Source: Sphingomonas nostoxanthinifaciens (lineage in GTDB: Bacteria > Pseudomonadota > Alphaproteobacteria > Sphingomonadales > Sphingomonadaceae). Taken from it: a stretch of 64,000 nt of DNA. Shown one piece after another: positions 10,580-18,901 of this stretch (position 1 is its first letter; each line of letters begins with the position of its first letter). The notes beneath the pieces were generated by a model. It saw only the letters and a program-made list of their open reading frames with translations. It ran no database searches and was not told the DNA's origin. The stretch is taken from the NCBI RefSeq assembly GCF_019930585.1, contig NZ_CP082839.1:2848001-2912000 (forward strand), given 5' to 3'. Position numbers and translations under genes: made by a program.

Positions 10580-11233
10580 TCAGGCGTTGCTGTCGATCAG
10601 CAGCGACGAGGTCGTGCTGGCCGACGCGTTCGACGTGCCGCTTGCGCCATAGGTCGAGCTGCTCGTCATGGTTTTCTCGAGCTGCTGCAGGAACGCCATC
10701 AGCGTATCGATCGCCTTGGTCGTGCTGTCGGTCGTGGTCGATGACGTCGACGAGGTCGAGCTGGTGCCGGTGCTCGCGCTGGTGCCCAGCAGGCTGGCGA
10801 GGCTGTCGTCCGACGAATCGGTGCTGTCCGACGAATCGTCGCTCGGCGGCGGGGGCGGCGGGCCGCCATGGGCGTGGTGCGCCCCGTGCATCGACTTGGC
10901 CGCGTCGACGAACACCTGCTTCAGTTCGGTCGCCTGATCGGTGGTCAGCTTGCCGTCCGCCGTCTGCTGATCGATCAGCGAATCGACCTTGCTCTTCATC
11001 GAGGTGGGGTCGGTGGCGCTGGTCGAGGTAGTGCCGCTCGTGCTGCTGCTGGTCGAGGCGGCGGAGGTGCCGTTCTTCAACGCCGTGTCGATGGTGCTGA
11101 GCGCGCTGGTGAGCGCGGTCTGGTCGGCAGACTTGACCGAGCCGGACGAGACGGCCTGCTGCAGCGCCTGCTGCATCCGGTCGCTCGGCGACATCATCGA
11201 CATGGCGGACATGCTTCCAGAAATGGAGGTCAT
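10580..11233 (-). CDS. Ser/Thr-rich low-complexity protein of unknown function
   Basis: I do not recognise this 217-residue protein. The N-terminal region is Met/Ser rich (MTSISGSMSAMSMMSPSDR). Two short helical units with similar layout follow, SADQTALTSALSTIDTAL (about residues 36-53) and KLTTDQATELKQVFVDA (about 95-111), which look like the helix-turn-helix half of EF-hand-like repeats without a clear calcium loop. The rest is low-complexity: a Ser/Thr tract at about 57-78, HGAHHAHGG followed by six prolines (about 115-129), an Asp/Ser tract, and another Ser/Thr run. There is no signal peptide or membrane segment. Codon use is strongly GC3, supporting a real gene. It starts at the ATG at 11233, divergent from yebC. 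Confidence 0.7.
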   Translation of the reverse strand: MTSISGSMSAMSMMSPSDRMQQALQQAVSSGSVKSADQTALTSALSTIDTALKNGTSAASTSSSTSGTTSTSATDPTSMKSKVDSLIDQQTADGKLTTDQATELKQVFVDAAKSMHGAHHAHGGPPPPPPSDDSSDSTDSSDDSLASLLGTSASTGTSSTSSTSSTTTDSTTKAIDTLMAFLQQLEKTMTSSSTYGASGTSNASASTTSSLLIDSNA

Positions 11234-11376
11234 ATCATTGCCCTTCGAGGCGGGATTGCCTCGTGGACGCGAGTCGCACGAATGTGGTTAGGGAAAGGTT
11301 CACGACAGGCTTGGTTGAAGCTTTAGGCCCGGGCGGCTAGACGCCGCTCATTTTCCGCCGAACGAGCAAGTGAACC

Positions 11377-12120
11377 ATGGCCGGCCATTCCAAATTCAAG
11401 AACATCATGTACCGCAAGGGCGCGCAGGATAAGAAGCGCTCCACCCTCTTCTCCAAGCTCAGCCGCGAGATCACCGTGGCCGCCAAAGCGGGCCTGCCCG
11501 ACCCGGCAATGAACGCGCGCCTGCGCTCGGCGGTGATCGCCGCTCGCGCCCAGTCGATGCCCAACGACAATATCAAGCGCGCGATCGACAAGGCATCGGG
11601 CAGCGACAGCGATAATTACGAAGAAATCCGCTACGAGGGCTTCGGCCCGGGCGGCGTCGCGCTGATCGTCGAGACGCTGACCGACAATCGCAACCGCACC
11701 GCCACCAACGTGCGGCTGGGCTTCTCCAAGAATGGCGGCAATCTCGGCGCGCCCAATTCGGTGAGCCACGGCTTCGATCGGCTCGGCCTCATCAGCTATC
11801 CGGCAAAGGCGGGCGATGCCGAGCGCGTGTTCGAGGCCGCGCTGGAGGCAGGCGCCGAGGACGTCGAGAGCAATGAGGACGGCCACTCGATCTGGACCGG
11901 CTCGGACGCGCTCCACGAAGTCTCCAAGGCGCTGGAGCCGGTGCTGGGCGAGCCCGAGGGCATCAAGCTCGCCTGGCGTCCGCAGACGCACGTCGAGGTC
12001 GGCGAGGCCGACGCCACGCTGCTGATGAAGTTGATCGATGCGCTGGAAGAGGATGACGACGTCCAGACGGTGTGGGGCAATTACGACGTGCCCGACGCCG
12101 TGATGGAGAAGCTCGGCTGA
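11377..12120 (+). CDS. yebC: YebC/PmpR family protein
   Basis: A 247-residue member of the universal YebC family. It opens with the signature [22 protein letters not shown], continues with [14 protein letters not shown] (about residues 27-40), [25 protein letters not shown] (about 46-70) and [14 protein letters not shown] (about 86-99). Family members were described as DNA-binding regulators, and more recently as translation factors easing ribosome stalling at proline-rich stretches. The acidic C-terminal region ends [20 protein letters not shown]. The ruvC frame begins within its last codons, so the two are translationally coupled. Confidence 0.96.
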   Translation: MAGHSKFKNIMYRKGAQDKKRSTLFSKLSREITVAAKAGLPDPAMNARLRSAVIAARAQSMPNDNIKRAIDKASGSDSDNYEEIRYEGFGPGGVALIVETLTDNRNRTATNVRLGFSKNGGNLGAPNSVSHGFDRLGLISYPAKAGDAERVFEAALEAGAEDVESNEDGHSIWTGSDALHEVSKALEPVLGEPEGIKLAWRPQTHVEVGEADATLLMKLIDALEEDDDVQTVWGNYDVPDAVMEKLG

Positions 12121-12608
12121 TCCTGCTCGGCCTCGATCCAGGGCTCGGCACGACCGGCTGGGGCCTGATCGCCGCGGACGGCAATCGCCTTTCCCACATC
12201 GCCAACGGACAGATCCGCACCGATGCGGGCGAGCCCCTGCCCCGCCGGCTGGTCGCGTTGCACGACGCATTGACCGATATCATCGCCACCCACCGTCCCG
12301 ATGGCGCGGCGGTGGAAGAGGTATTCGTCAACGCCAATCCGCAATCGACCCTGAAGCTTGGGCAGGCGCGCGGCGTGATCCTGCTGTGCGTGGCGCAGGC
12401 CGGGTTCGTCGTCGGCGAATATGCCGCCCGGCTGGTCAAGAAAGCGGTGGTCGGCACCGGCGCGGCCGACAAGGCGCAGGTTCATGCGATGGTCGGTCGC
12501 CTGTTGCCGGGCGCGCGTATCGCCGGTGCCGATGCCGCGGATGCGCTGGCGGTGGCGATCACCCACGCGCACCATCTGGCCAGCGCGCGGGCGATGCGGC
12601 TGGGCTGA
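12117..12608 (+). CDS. ruvC: Holliday junction resolvase RuvC, probable CTG start
   Basis: RuvC cuts Holliday junctions in the RuvABC complex. The protein has [17 protein letters not shown] with the first catalytic Asp, the acidic [21 protein letters not shown] block, and a C-terminal [16 protein letters not shown] holding the last catalytic acids, giving the standard length of about 163 residues. The domain begins immediately after the yebC stop, and there is no ATG, GTG or TTG at that point. The codon at 12117 is CTG, overlaps the yebC TGA as CTGA, and has GGAG at 12105-12108, eight bases upstream, so I infer a CTG start. The only alternative is a GTG at 12072, which would add 15 Arg-rich residues inside yebC. 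ruvA and ruvB do not follow. Confidence 0.9.
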   Translation: MILLGLDPGLGTTGWGLIAADGNRLSHIANGQIRTDAGEPLPRRLVALHDALTDIIATHRPDGAAVEEVFVNANPQSTLKLGQARGVILLCVAQAGFVVGEYAARLVKKAVVGTGAADKAQVHAMVGRLLPGARIAGADAADALAVAITHAHHLASARAMRLG

Positions 12609-12845
12609 GCCCGAGATCGGCCTCACTCTGCCCGTCGCGACCCGGCGGGCACCGCTTTCCGGCGGCCTGCCGCAGTCCCTTGTCGAGGGCGCGAAGCGAG
12701 AGAAGCATTTGCAATGACGCGAACTTCCTGAGACATCGCCAATCTTGATGTACATCAGGCTAATGCGACAGATCGGAACCGGGCGAGACATGGAACAGCG
12801 GATCGCCAGCGGAACGATAGCCACGCGCAGCGGGTTGTTAGGCTG

Positions 12846-13049
12846 ATGGCTTCCTTTCCACCGCGCGGCGGCCCACCGCCATCGGACGGCGATCCAGACG
12901 AAACGCACTTCGAGTGGCTGGCACGGACGTTGCCGGCGAAGGATCGGCGTATCGAGCCATTCACGTACCGCGTAAATCCGCCCCATTCGGAGCGGCGACG
13001 CTGGGATGCGTTCGCCAGCCTTGCCGCGCAGCGGAGCGGCAGAAGCTAG
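12846..13049 (+). CDS. Small hypothetical protein
   Basis: A 67-residue open frame starting with ATG at 12846, in the stretch between ruvC and the phosphate transporter. The peptide is proline-rich at the N-terminus (PPRGGPPPSDGDPDE), then has HFEWLARTLPAKDRR and NPPHSERRRWDAFASL. It has no signal peptide, membrane segment or motif I recognise. No good ribosome binding site precedes it. It could be a genuine small gene or chance coding. The preceding 237 bases (12609-12845) hold no gene I can support. Confidence 0.4.
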   Translation: MASFPPRGGPPPSDGDPDETHFEWLARTLPAKDRRIEPFTYRVNPPHSERRRWDAFASLAAQRSGRS

Positions 13050-13079
13050 CGACGCCGGTCCAGCGGGCCGCCGGGCAGG

Positions 13080-14723
13080 TCAGCCGTGCCCGGTCGCGTG
13101 GACCACGCCGATGAACAGCGCGTAGAGTACACCCGCAATCGCCATCGCGGCAGGCAGGGTCAGCACCCACGCAAGCGCGATATTGCGCACCGTGCTTGCC
13201 TGTAGCCCGGCCCCGTTACCCACCATCGTGCCGGCGATGCCGCTCGACAGGATGTGGGTGGTCGATACCGGCATGCCCTTGAACTGGGCGAGCAGGATGG
13301 TGGAGGCCGCCATCAGCTCGGCCGCGGCGCCCATGCCGTACGTCAGGTGGGTCTTGCCGATCTTCTCGCCAACCGTGACCACGATCCGCTTCCAGCCAAT
13401 CATCGTGCCGAGGCCGAGCGCCAGCGCCACCGCAACCTTTACCCAGCGCGGGATGAAGCGCGTGCCCTTTTCGAGCAGGCTCTGATAATCCTTGAGCTTC
13501 TTCGCGTCACCGTTGGGGAAGTCGGCCTTCGCCTTCTCCGGATCCTTGTTGAGCAGGCGCAGCGTATCGAACACGACATACATTTCGTTGCGCAGGTTCT
13601 TGGTCTGCGCGGCCGGCACCTGGCGGATCGAGCCGTAATTCTTGAGATCGTCGGTGATCTGACCCGACACGCTGTCGAGCGCGGCATACACTTCCGGCCG
13701 GTCCGGCTGGTGGGTACGCAGCGCCTGTTCCAGCACGGCGCGCGCCTGTTGCGGATCGACATGCGCGCCATTGGCCTTGGCGTGGAATACGCCTTGCGCG
13801 GCGGCGGCCGACTGGATGAAGGCCGGGGTCGAACTGTCGGGCATCGTGCGATTGAGCGCGTAAGCGGTCGGTGCGACGCCGATCAGGATCAGCATGATGA
13901 GGCCCATGCCCTTCTGCCCGTCATTGCCGCCGTGCGCGAACGACACCGCCGTGCAGGTGAACACCAGCAGCGCGCGAATGTAGAAGGGCGGCGGCGCCTC
14001 TCCCTGCGGCTCGCGATAGAGCTGGGGATCGGGAATGACGCGCTTCATCGCCCAGATCAGCAGCATCGCGCCGACGAAGCCGATGATCGGGCTGACCAGC
14101 AGGGTCAGCAGCACGCTCTCCGCCTGGCTCCACTCGACGCCCGACGTACCGCCGGGGCCGCTCGACAGCAATTGGTTGGCGAGGCCGACGCCGAGGATCG
14201 AACCGATCAGCGCGTGGCTCGATGAGTTCGGCAGGCCGAAATACCAAGTACCGAGGTTCCACGTCACCGCCGCGATCAGCAGCGCGAAGATCATGGCATA
14301 GCCGCCGGCGCTGCCGACGTTGAGGATCAGCTCGACCGGCAGCAGCGTGATGATGCTGTAGGCGACCGCCCCGGTCGACACGAGCACGCCGATGAAGTTC
14401 CACGTGCCCGACCAGATCACCGCGAACACCGGCTTCAGCGAATGGGTGTAGATGACGGTCGCGACGGCGTTAGCGGTATCGTGGAAGCCGTTCACGAACT
14501 CGAAGCCGAGCGCGATCAGCAGGGCTACGCCGAGAAACGCGAAGGCGCCGATCGCCAGCGGCTCGCCCACCTTCTGCGTATCGAGGAAGATGCTGGTGCC
14601 GGCATAGATCAGCCCACCCAGCAGCACGAGAAAGAAGCCGATCGTGGCGCCGGGATGCACCTTGTGATCGAGGGGCACGTGCGTCTTCTGACGCTCGCCC
14701 TGCAGGTTAGCCGTCGTCGCCAT
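13080..14723 (-). CDS. Inorganic phosphate transporter, PiT family
   Basis: A 547-residue membrane protein of the low-affinity, proton- or sodium-coupled PiT (PF01384) family. The two signature repeats are visible: ALGFEFVNGFHDTANAVATVIYT near residue 75 and AELMAASTILLAQFKGMPVSTTH near the C-terminus. SFAHGGNDGQKGMGL marks the middle GGND motif. A long, mainly polar insertion (about residues 290-430) separates the halves. Hydrophobic helices are spread through both. I start it at the ATG at 14723, preceded by GGAGAAGGA, rather than 36 bases further upstream. It is divergent from a TonB receptor/phosphodiesterase pair, which suggests a phosphate-related neighbourhood. Confidence 0.93.
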   Translation of the reverse strand: MATTANLQGERQKTHVPLDHKVHPGATIGFFLVLLGGLIYAGTSIFLDTQKVGEPLAIGAFAFLGVALLIALGFEFVNGFHDTANAVATVIYTHSLKPVFAVIWSGTWNFIGVLVSTGAVAYSIITLLPVELILNVGSAGGYAMIFALLIAAVTWNLGTWYFGLPNSSSHALIGSILGVGLANQLLSSGPGGTSGVEWSQAESVLLTLLVSPIIGFVGAMLLIWAMKRVIPDPQLYREPQGEAPPPFYIRALLVFTCTAVSFAHGGNDGQKGMGLIMLILIGVAPTAYALNRTMPDSSTPAFIQSAAAAQGVFHAKANGAHVDPQQARAVLEQALRTHQPDRPEVYAALDSVSGQITDDLKNYGSIRQVPAAQTKNLRNEMYVVFDTLRLLNKDPEKAKADFPNGDAKKLKDYQSLLEKGTRFIPRWVKVAVALALGLGTMIGWKRIVVTVGEKIGKTHLTYGMGAAAELMAASTILLAQFKGMPVSTTHILSSGIAGTMVGNGAGLQASTVRNIALAWVLTLPAAMAIAGVLYALFIGVVHATGHG

Positions 14724-15131
14724 GATCGGTCCTTCTCCGTTAACGGGCGTTATCCACATCGGATGTGACCGTTCGGCGACTCTGTTGAACGGGCCAACCT
14801 TTTATAGTCTGCGCCCGAGAGGTGCTGACGGCCACTAACTGCGTCAATCCCATCAGGGATTAAGCGGCGATAACCGTTCTCCTTAAAGGGTTGAAAAGCC
14901 TAACCCGCTAAGGGCCGACACGTCGGAAGCTCGCTTCCGGCGCTCAACAGGGGAGGAGCGCGGCGGTCCATCTGGACAGGCCGCCGCGCTCCTTTGCTGC
15001 ATCGCTGCGGTCCTTCGGCCACGCTCCTCTGCCATTCGCCAGGCGGTCATCGAACCGTCGCGGGCTCGTCACGCAGGCGTAACGCTCCGGCGGCACGGAC
15101 ACCCCCAAGCAATCAAAACGGGGACTTCAAC
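14724..15131. promoter_or_regulatory. Divergent intergenic region with hairpins, no protein gene
   Basis: These 408 bases separate the phosphate transporter and TonB receptor starts. The AT-richer stretch AACCTTTTATAGTCTGC near 14800 is a plausible transporter promoter. Two small hairpins follow, CCGAC/GTCGG and GGAAGC/GCTTCC (about 14915-14938), then the terminator-like hairpin listed separately. GGGGA before 15132 is the receptor's ribosome binding site. I could not identify a clear Pho box by eye. Confidence 0.5.
14955..14992 (+). terminator. Terminator-like hairpin with no gene in front of it
   Basis: GGAGCGCGGCGG (14955-14966) pairs perfectly with CCGCCGCGCTCC (14981-14992) around a 14-base loop, and TTTGCT follows on the plus strand. 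No plus-strand protein gene ends here, since both flanking genes point away. It could end a short RNA made from the intergenic region or act as an attenuator in the receptor leader. Confidence 0.55.
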
Positions 15132-17528
15132 ATGGCCGACACCAACCTTTCCAGGCTCGCCGGAGGCGTGGCGCTGGCCGCGCTGCTCGCCGCGACGCCG
15201 GCCTTCGCGCAGGGCCCGAACGCCGCCGAGACCCCGGCCGCAGCCGCGCCTGCGACCATCGACGACGCCGCCGCTGCGACGCCGGCCGACGACATCGTCG
15301 TGCTCGGCTTCGGCCGCAGCCGCCAGGTCCAGTCGATCACGTCCGCCGACATCGCGATGCTGCCCCCCGGCACCAGCCCGCTGAAGGCGATCGAGAAGCT
15401 GCCGGGCGTGCAGTTCCAGGCAGCCGACGCGTTCGGTGCCTACGAATGGGCGGTGCGCATCTCGCTGCGCGGCTTCAACCAGAACCAGCTCGGCTTCACG
15501 CTGGACGACGTGCCGCTGGGCGACATGAGCTACGGCAACGTCAACGGCCTGCACATCAGCCGCGCGATCATCTCCGAAAATCTCGGCCGCACCGACGTGG
15601 CGCAGGGCGCAGGCGCGCTCGGCACTCCCTCGACCAGCAACCTTGGCGGCACGATCCAGTTCTACAGCGACAAGCCGCACGAGCGGATGGGCATCACCGC
15701 CTCGGGCACCTACGGCGCCGACAGCACCTACCGCGCCTATCTGCGCTACGACACCGGCGACATCACCGGCAACGGGCTGAAGGCCTATATCAGCTACGCC
15801 TTCCTCAAGACCGACAAGTGGCGCGGCGACGGCCCGCAGCGGCAGCATCAGGCGAACGCCAAGGTGGTCCAGGATCTCGGCACGCTCGGCAGCCTATCGG
15901 CCTTCTTCAACTATTCGTCGCGACGCGAGACCGATTATCAGGATCTGACGCTCGACCTGTTCAACCGGCTGGGCAAGAACGCCGCCTATCGCATCGACAA
16001 CACCAAGCCGAACTACGCGCTGGCCGAGCAGCTGGCGCGTGCCTACCAGAACGGCACCGCTTTCCCGGCGCCCTATCAGAATGTCGACGACGCTTATTAT
16101 GACGCGGGCGGCCTGCGCGACGATTATCTGGCGGGCACCACCTTCGACGCGCACCTGACGCCGGATCTTTCGTTGAAGACCACGGGTTATTTCCACCACA
16201 ACAAGGGCCAGGGATCGTGGTTCACGCCCTACACGGCCACGCCCGTCGGCGCGCCCGACCAGAACGGCAACCCGATCACCAATCCCTCGCCGCTCTCCTT
16301 CCGCACGACCGAATATGCGATCAATCGCGGCGGCGTGGTGACGTCGGCGAGCTACGTGACCGGGCCGAACACGCTCGAGGTCGGCGGCTGGTACGAAAGC
16401 AACAGCTTCCATCAGGCACGCCGTTATTACGGCCTGACCGCCGGTTCGCCCAACCGCGCCGCGCTGGACTTCCAGAGCAACCCCTTCTTCACGCAATATG
16501 AGGGCTATTTCGACACGGAGACGATGCAGTATCACGTCTCCGACACGCTCAAGCTGTTCGACGATATGCTCGTCCTGAACGGCGGCTGGAAGGGCGTGAA
16601 GGTCAACAACAAGGCGAATGTGACGGTCGGTTCGCTCGCCAGCGGCAAGATCGATGCGAAGGACTGGTTCCAGCCACAGGTCGGCGCGGTGCTGCACGTC
16701 GCATCCTCGACCGAATTGTTCGCCGACTATACCGAGAATATGCGTGCCTTCGTCTCGGCGCTGACCACCGGTCCGTTCTCGACCACGCAAGCCGGCTTCA
16801 ACGCGCTGTCGGGCAAGCTCAAGCCCGAGACGTCGAAGACTTACGAAGGCGGCGCGCGCTTCCACAGTGGGCCGTTCCAGGCGTCGGCGGTCGGTTATTA
16901 CATCGACTTCAGCAACCGCCTCGCTGCCTTCGCCAACGGCTCGGGCATCGCCGGCAACCCGGCGATCCTGAACAATGTCGGCAGCGTCCATGCCTATGGT
17001 GCGGAACTCACCGCCAATTACCGCCTGATGCGCACCGTCTCGCTGTTCGGCAGCTATTCGTACAACCACTCCAAGTATCAGGATAACGTCGTCAACACCG
17101 ATGGCAGCGTCTATGCCTTCACCAAGGGCAAATATGTCGTCGATGCGCCCGAGAACATGGTCAAGGGCGAGATCGCCTATGACGATGGAAACATCTTCGG
17201 CCGGATCGGCGGCGACTACATGTCGAAGCGTTACTTCTCCTACGAAAATGATCTGGTCGCCAGCGGCCGCTTCGTCGCTGACGCCAGCCTGGGCTATCGC
17301 TTCACCGAGGGCGGCTTCCTGAAGGGCTTCTCGATCGAGGCGAGCGTCACCAACCTCACCGACAAGAAGTATATCAGCACGGTCAACACCAACAACGTCC
17401 AGGTGCGCGGCTACACCAACACCGCCAATTCGGGCCTGGTAAACGGCGCGGGCTTCGACGCCGACAATCCCAACTTCATGGTCGGCGCGCCGCGCCAGTG
17501 GTTCGTCACGCTCAAGAAGAGCTTCTGA
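15132..17528 (+). CDS. TonB-dependent receptor (phosphate-block receptor)
   Basis: A 798-residue outer-membrane receptor that moves a scarce substrate into the periplasm using TonB/ExbBD energy. It has a signal peptide ending AFA-Q (about residue 26), a Pro/Ala linker, a TonB-box-like DDIVVLGFG (about 55-63), a plug domain with LKAIEKLPGVQFQ and SLRGFNQNQ, and a 22-strand barrel ending in KKSF with the terminal Phe used by the BAM complex. I chose the ATG at 15132, preceded by GGGGA, because it gives a clean signal peptide; the open frame continues upstream to 14994. Its stop overlaps the phosphodiesterase start by one base. Substrate inferred, not shown: a phosphorylated organic compound. 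Confidence 0.92.
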   Translation: MADTNLSRLAGGVALAALLAATPAFAQGPNAAETPAAAAPATIDDAAAATPADDIVVLGFGRSRQVQSITSADIAMLPPGTSPLKAIEKLPGVQFQAADAFGAYEWAVRISLRGFNQNQLGFTLDDVPLGDMSYGNVNGLHISRAIISENLGRTDVAQGAGALGTPSTSNLGGTIQFYSDKPHERMGITASGTYGADSTYRAYLRYDTGDITGNGLKAYISYAFLKTDKWRGDGPQRQHQANAKVVQDLGTLGSLSAFFNYSSRRETDYQDLTLDLFNRLGKNAAYRIDNTKPNYALAEQLARAYQNGTAFPAPYQNVDDAYYDAGGLRDDYLAGTTFDAHLTPDLSLKTTGYFHHNKGQGSWFTPYTATPVGAPDQNGNPITNPSPLSFRTTEYAINRGGVVTSASYVTGPNTLEVGGWYESNSFHQARRYYGLTAGSPNRAALDFQSNPFFTQYEGYFDTETMQYHVSDTLKLFDDMLVLNGGWKGVKVNNKANVTVGSLASGKIDAKDWFQPQVGAVLHVASSTELFADYTENMRAFVSALTTGPFSTTQAGFNALSGKLKPETSKTYEGGARFHSGPFQASAVGYYIDFSNRLAAFANGSGIAGNPAILNNVGSVHAYGAELTANYRLMRTVSLFGSYSYNHSKYQDNVVNTDGSVYAFTKGKYVVDAPENMVKGEIAYDDGNIFGRIGGDYMSKRYFSYENDLVASGRFVADASLGYRFTEGGFLKGFSIEASVTNLTDKKYISTVNTNNVQVRGYTNTANSGLVNGAGFDADNPNFMVGAPRQWFVTLKKSF

Positions 17529-18856
17529 TGAGGCTGGCCGCGCGCCTGGCCGCCGCCGTCGTCGCGATCGCGACGGCCGCGGCGGCCCCGGCCTCGCCGG
17601 TGCTGCTGATCTCGCTCGACGGGCTCCGGCCCGGCGAGGTGATCGACGCGCAGGCGCGCGGCCTCAAGCTCCCCAACCTCACCGCGCTGGCGCGGCAGGG
17701 CGCCTATGCCAGCGGCGTGACGGGAGTGCTGCCGACCCTCACCTATCCCAGCCACACCACGCTCATTACCGGCGTATCACCGGGCCGGCATGGCATCGGC
17801 AACAATTTGACCTACGATCCGCTGGTGCAGAACCAGATCGGCTGGTTCTGGTATGCGAGCGACATCAAGGTTCCGACCCTGTGGGAGGCCGCGCATGCCG
17901 CCGGCCTCAAGACGGCCAACATCCACTGGCCGGTGAGCGTCGCCGCGCGCGGCGTCGACGAGAATCTGCCGCAGATCTGGCGCACCGGCACCGCCGACGA
18001 CCGCAAGCTGATGGCCGCGCTCGCCACGCCCGGTCTGCTGCCACCGCTGGAGGCGCAACTCGGCCCCTATGCGCAAGGCATCGATGAAACGGCCGAGGGC
18101 GATGCGGTGCGCGTGCGCTATGCCGCGGCGATCCTCGCGCGCGACCATCCGGCCTTCACCACCATCTATCTCGCCGGCATCGACCATCAGGAGCATCATG
18201 ACGGCCCCGGCTCGCCAGAGGCCAATGCCGTCATCGAGCGCACCGACGCGCTGGTCGGCGAGCTGGTCGCGGCGGCGCGCAAGGCGATGCCCGACATCAC
18301 GATCGCGGTCGTGTCCGATCACGGCTTCCTGCCGGTCGCGCACGACGTGAACCTGTTTCGGCCGTTCATCGGCGCGGGCCTCATCACGCTCGGCGCCGAC
18401 GGCAAGGTGAGCGGCTGGGAAGCGGAGCCGTGGATTGCTGGCGGCACCGCCGCGATCGTGCTCGCGCGGCCGCAAGATGCGGCGCTGCGGGCGAAGGTGG
18501 CGGGCGTGCTTGCCGCGATCGCCGCCGATCCCGCCAACGGCATCGCCGCGATCCTCGACGAGGCCGAGGTGCGCCGGCGCGGCGGCCCGGCCGAGGCGAG
18601 CTTCATGATCGCGATGAAGCCGGGCTTCGAGACGGGGCACGATCCCGCCGCGGCGATGGTCACGCCCTCATCCTACCACGGCATGCACGGTTATTTGCCC
18701 GATCTGCCGGAGATGCGCTCGACCTTGATCGTCGCCGGCCCTGCGCTCGCGCGCCATGGCGACCTCGGCGTGATCGACATGCGCAGCATCGCCCCGTCGC
18801 TGGCGCGCATCCTCGGCGCAAAGCTGCCGAGCGCCGAGCTGCCGCCCACCTTCTGA
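17528..18856 (+). CDS. Secreted ENPP-type nucleotide pyrophosphatase/phosphodiesterase
   Basis: A 442-residue alkaline-phosphatase-superfamily hydrolase. A signal peptide (MRLAARLAAAVVAIATAAAA) leads into VLLISLDGLRPG with the first metal-binding Asp, and LPTLTYPSHTTLITGVSPG carries the Thr/Ser nucleophile (the Thr in LTYPSHTTL). YLAGIDHQEHH and VVSDHGF supply further zinc ligands, and a late YHGMHGYLPDLPEMRSTL provides the last His. These match bacterial NPP enzymes, which split phosphodiester or pyrophosphate bonds. The ATG at 17528 shares one base with the receptor stop (TGATG), so the two are coupled and probably act together in the outer membrane and periplasm. The exact substrate cannot be read. 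Confidence 0.92.
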   Translation: MRLAARLAAAVVAIATAAAAPASPVLLISLDGLRPGEVIDAQARGLKLPNLTALARQGAYASGVTGVLPTLTYPSHTTLITGVSPGRHGIGNNLTYDPLVQNQIGWFWYASDIKVPTLWEAAHAAGLKTANIHWPVSVAARGVDENLPQIWRTGTADDRKLMAALATPGLLPPLEAQLGPYAQGIDETAEGDAVRVRYAAAILARDHPAFTTIYLAGIDHQEHHDGPGSPEANAVIERTDALVGELVAAARKAMPDITIAVVSDHGFLPVAHDVNLFRPFIGAGLITLGADGKVSGWEAEPWIAGGTAAIVLARPQDAALRAKVAGVLAAIAADPANGIAAILDEAEVRRRGGPAEASFMIAMKPGFETGHDPAAAMVTPSSYHGMHGYLPDLPEMRSTLIVAGPALARHGDLGVIDMRSIAPSLARILGAKLPSAELPPTF

Positions 18857-18901
18857 CCCTCGGCGCTTGACTTGGGGCCGACGGCCGGCCCTGATTGGGC
18901 G

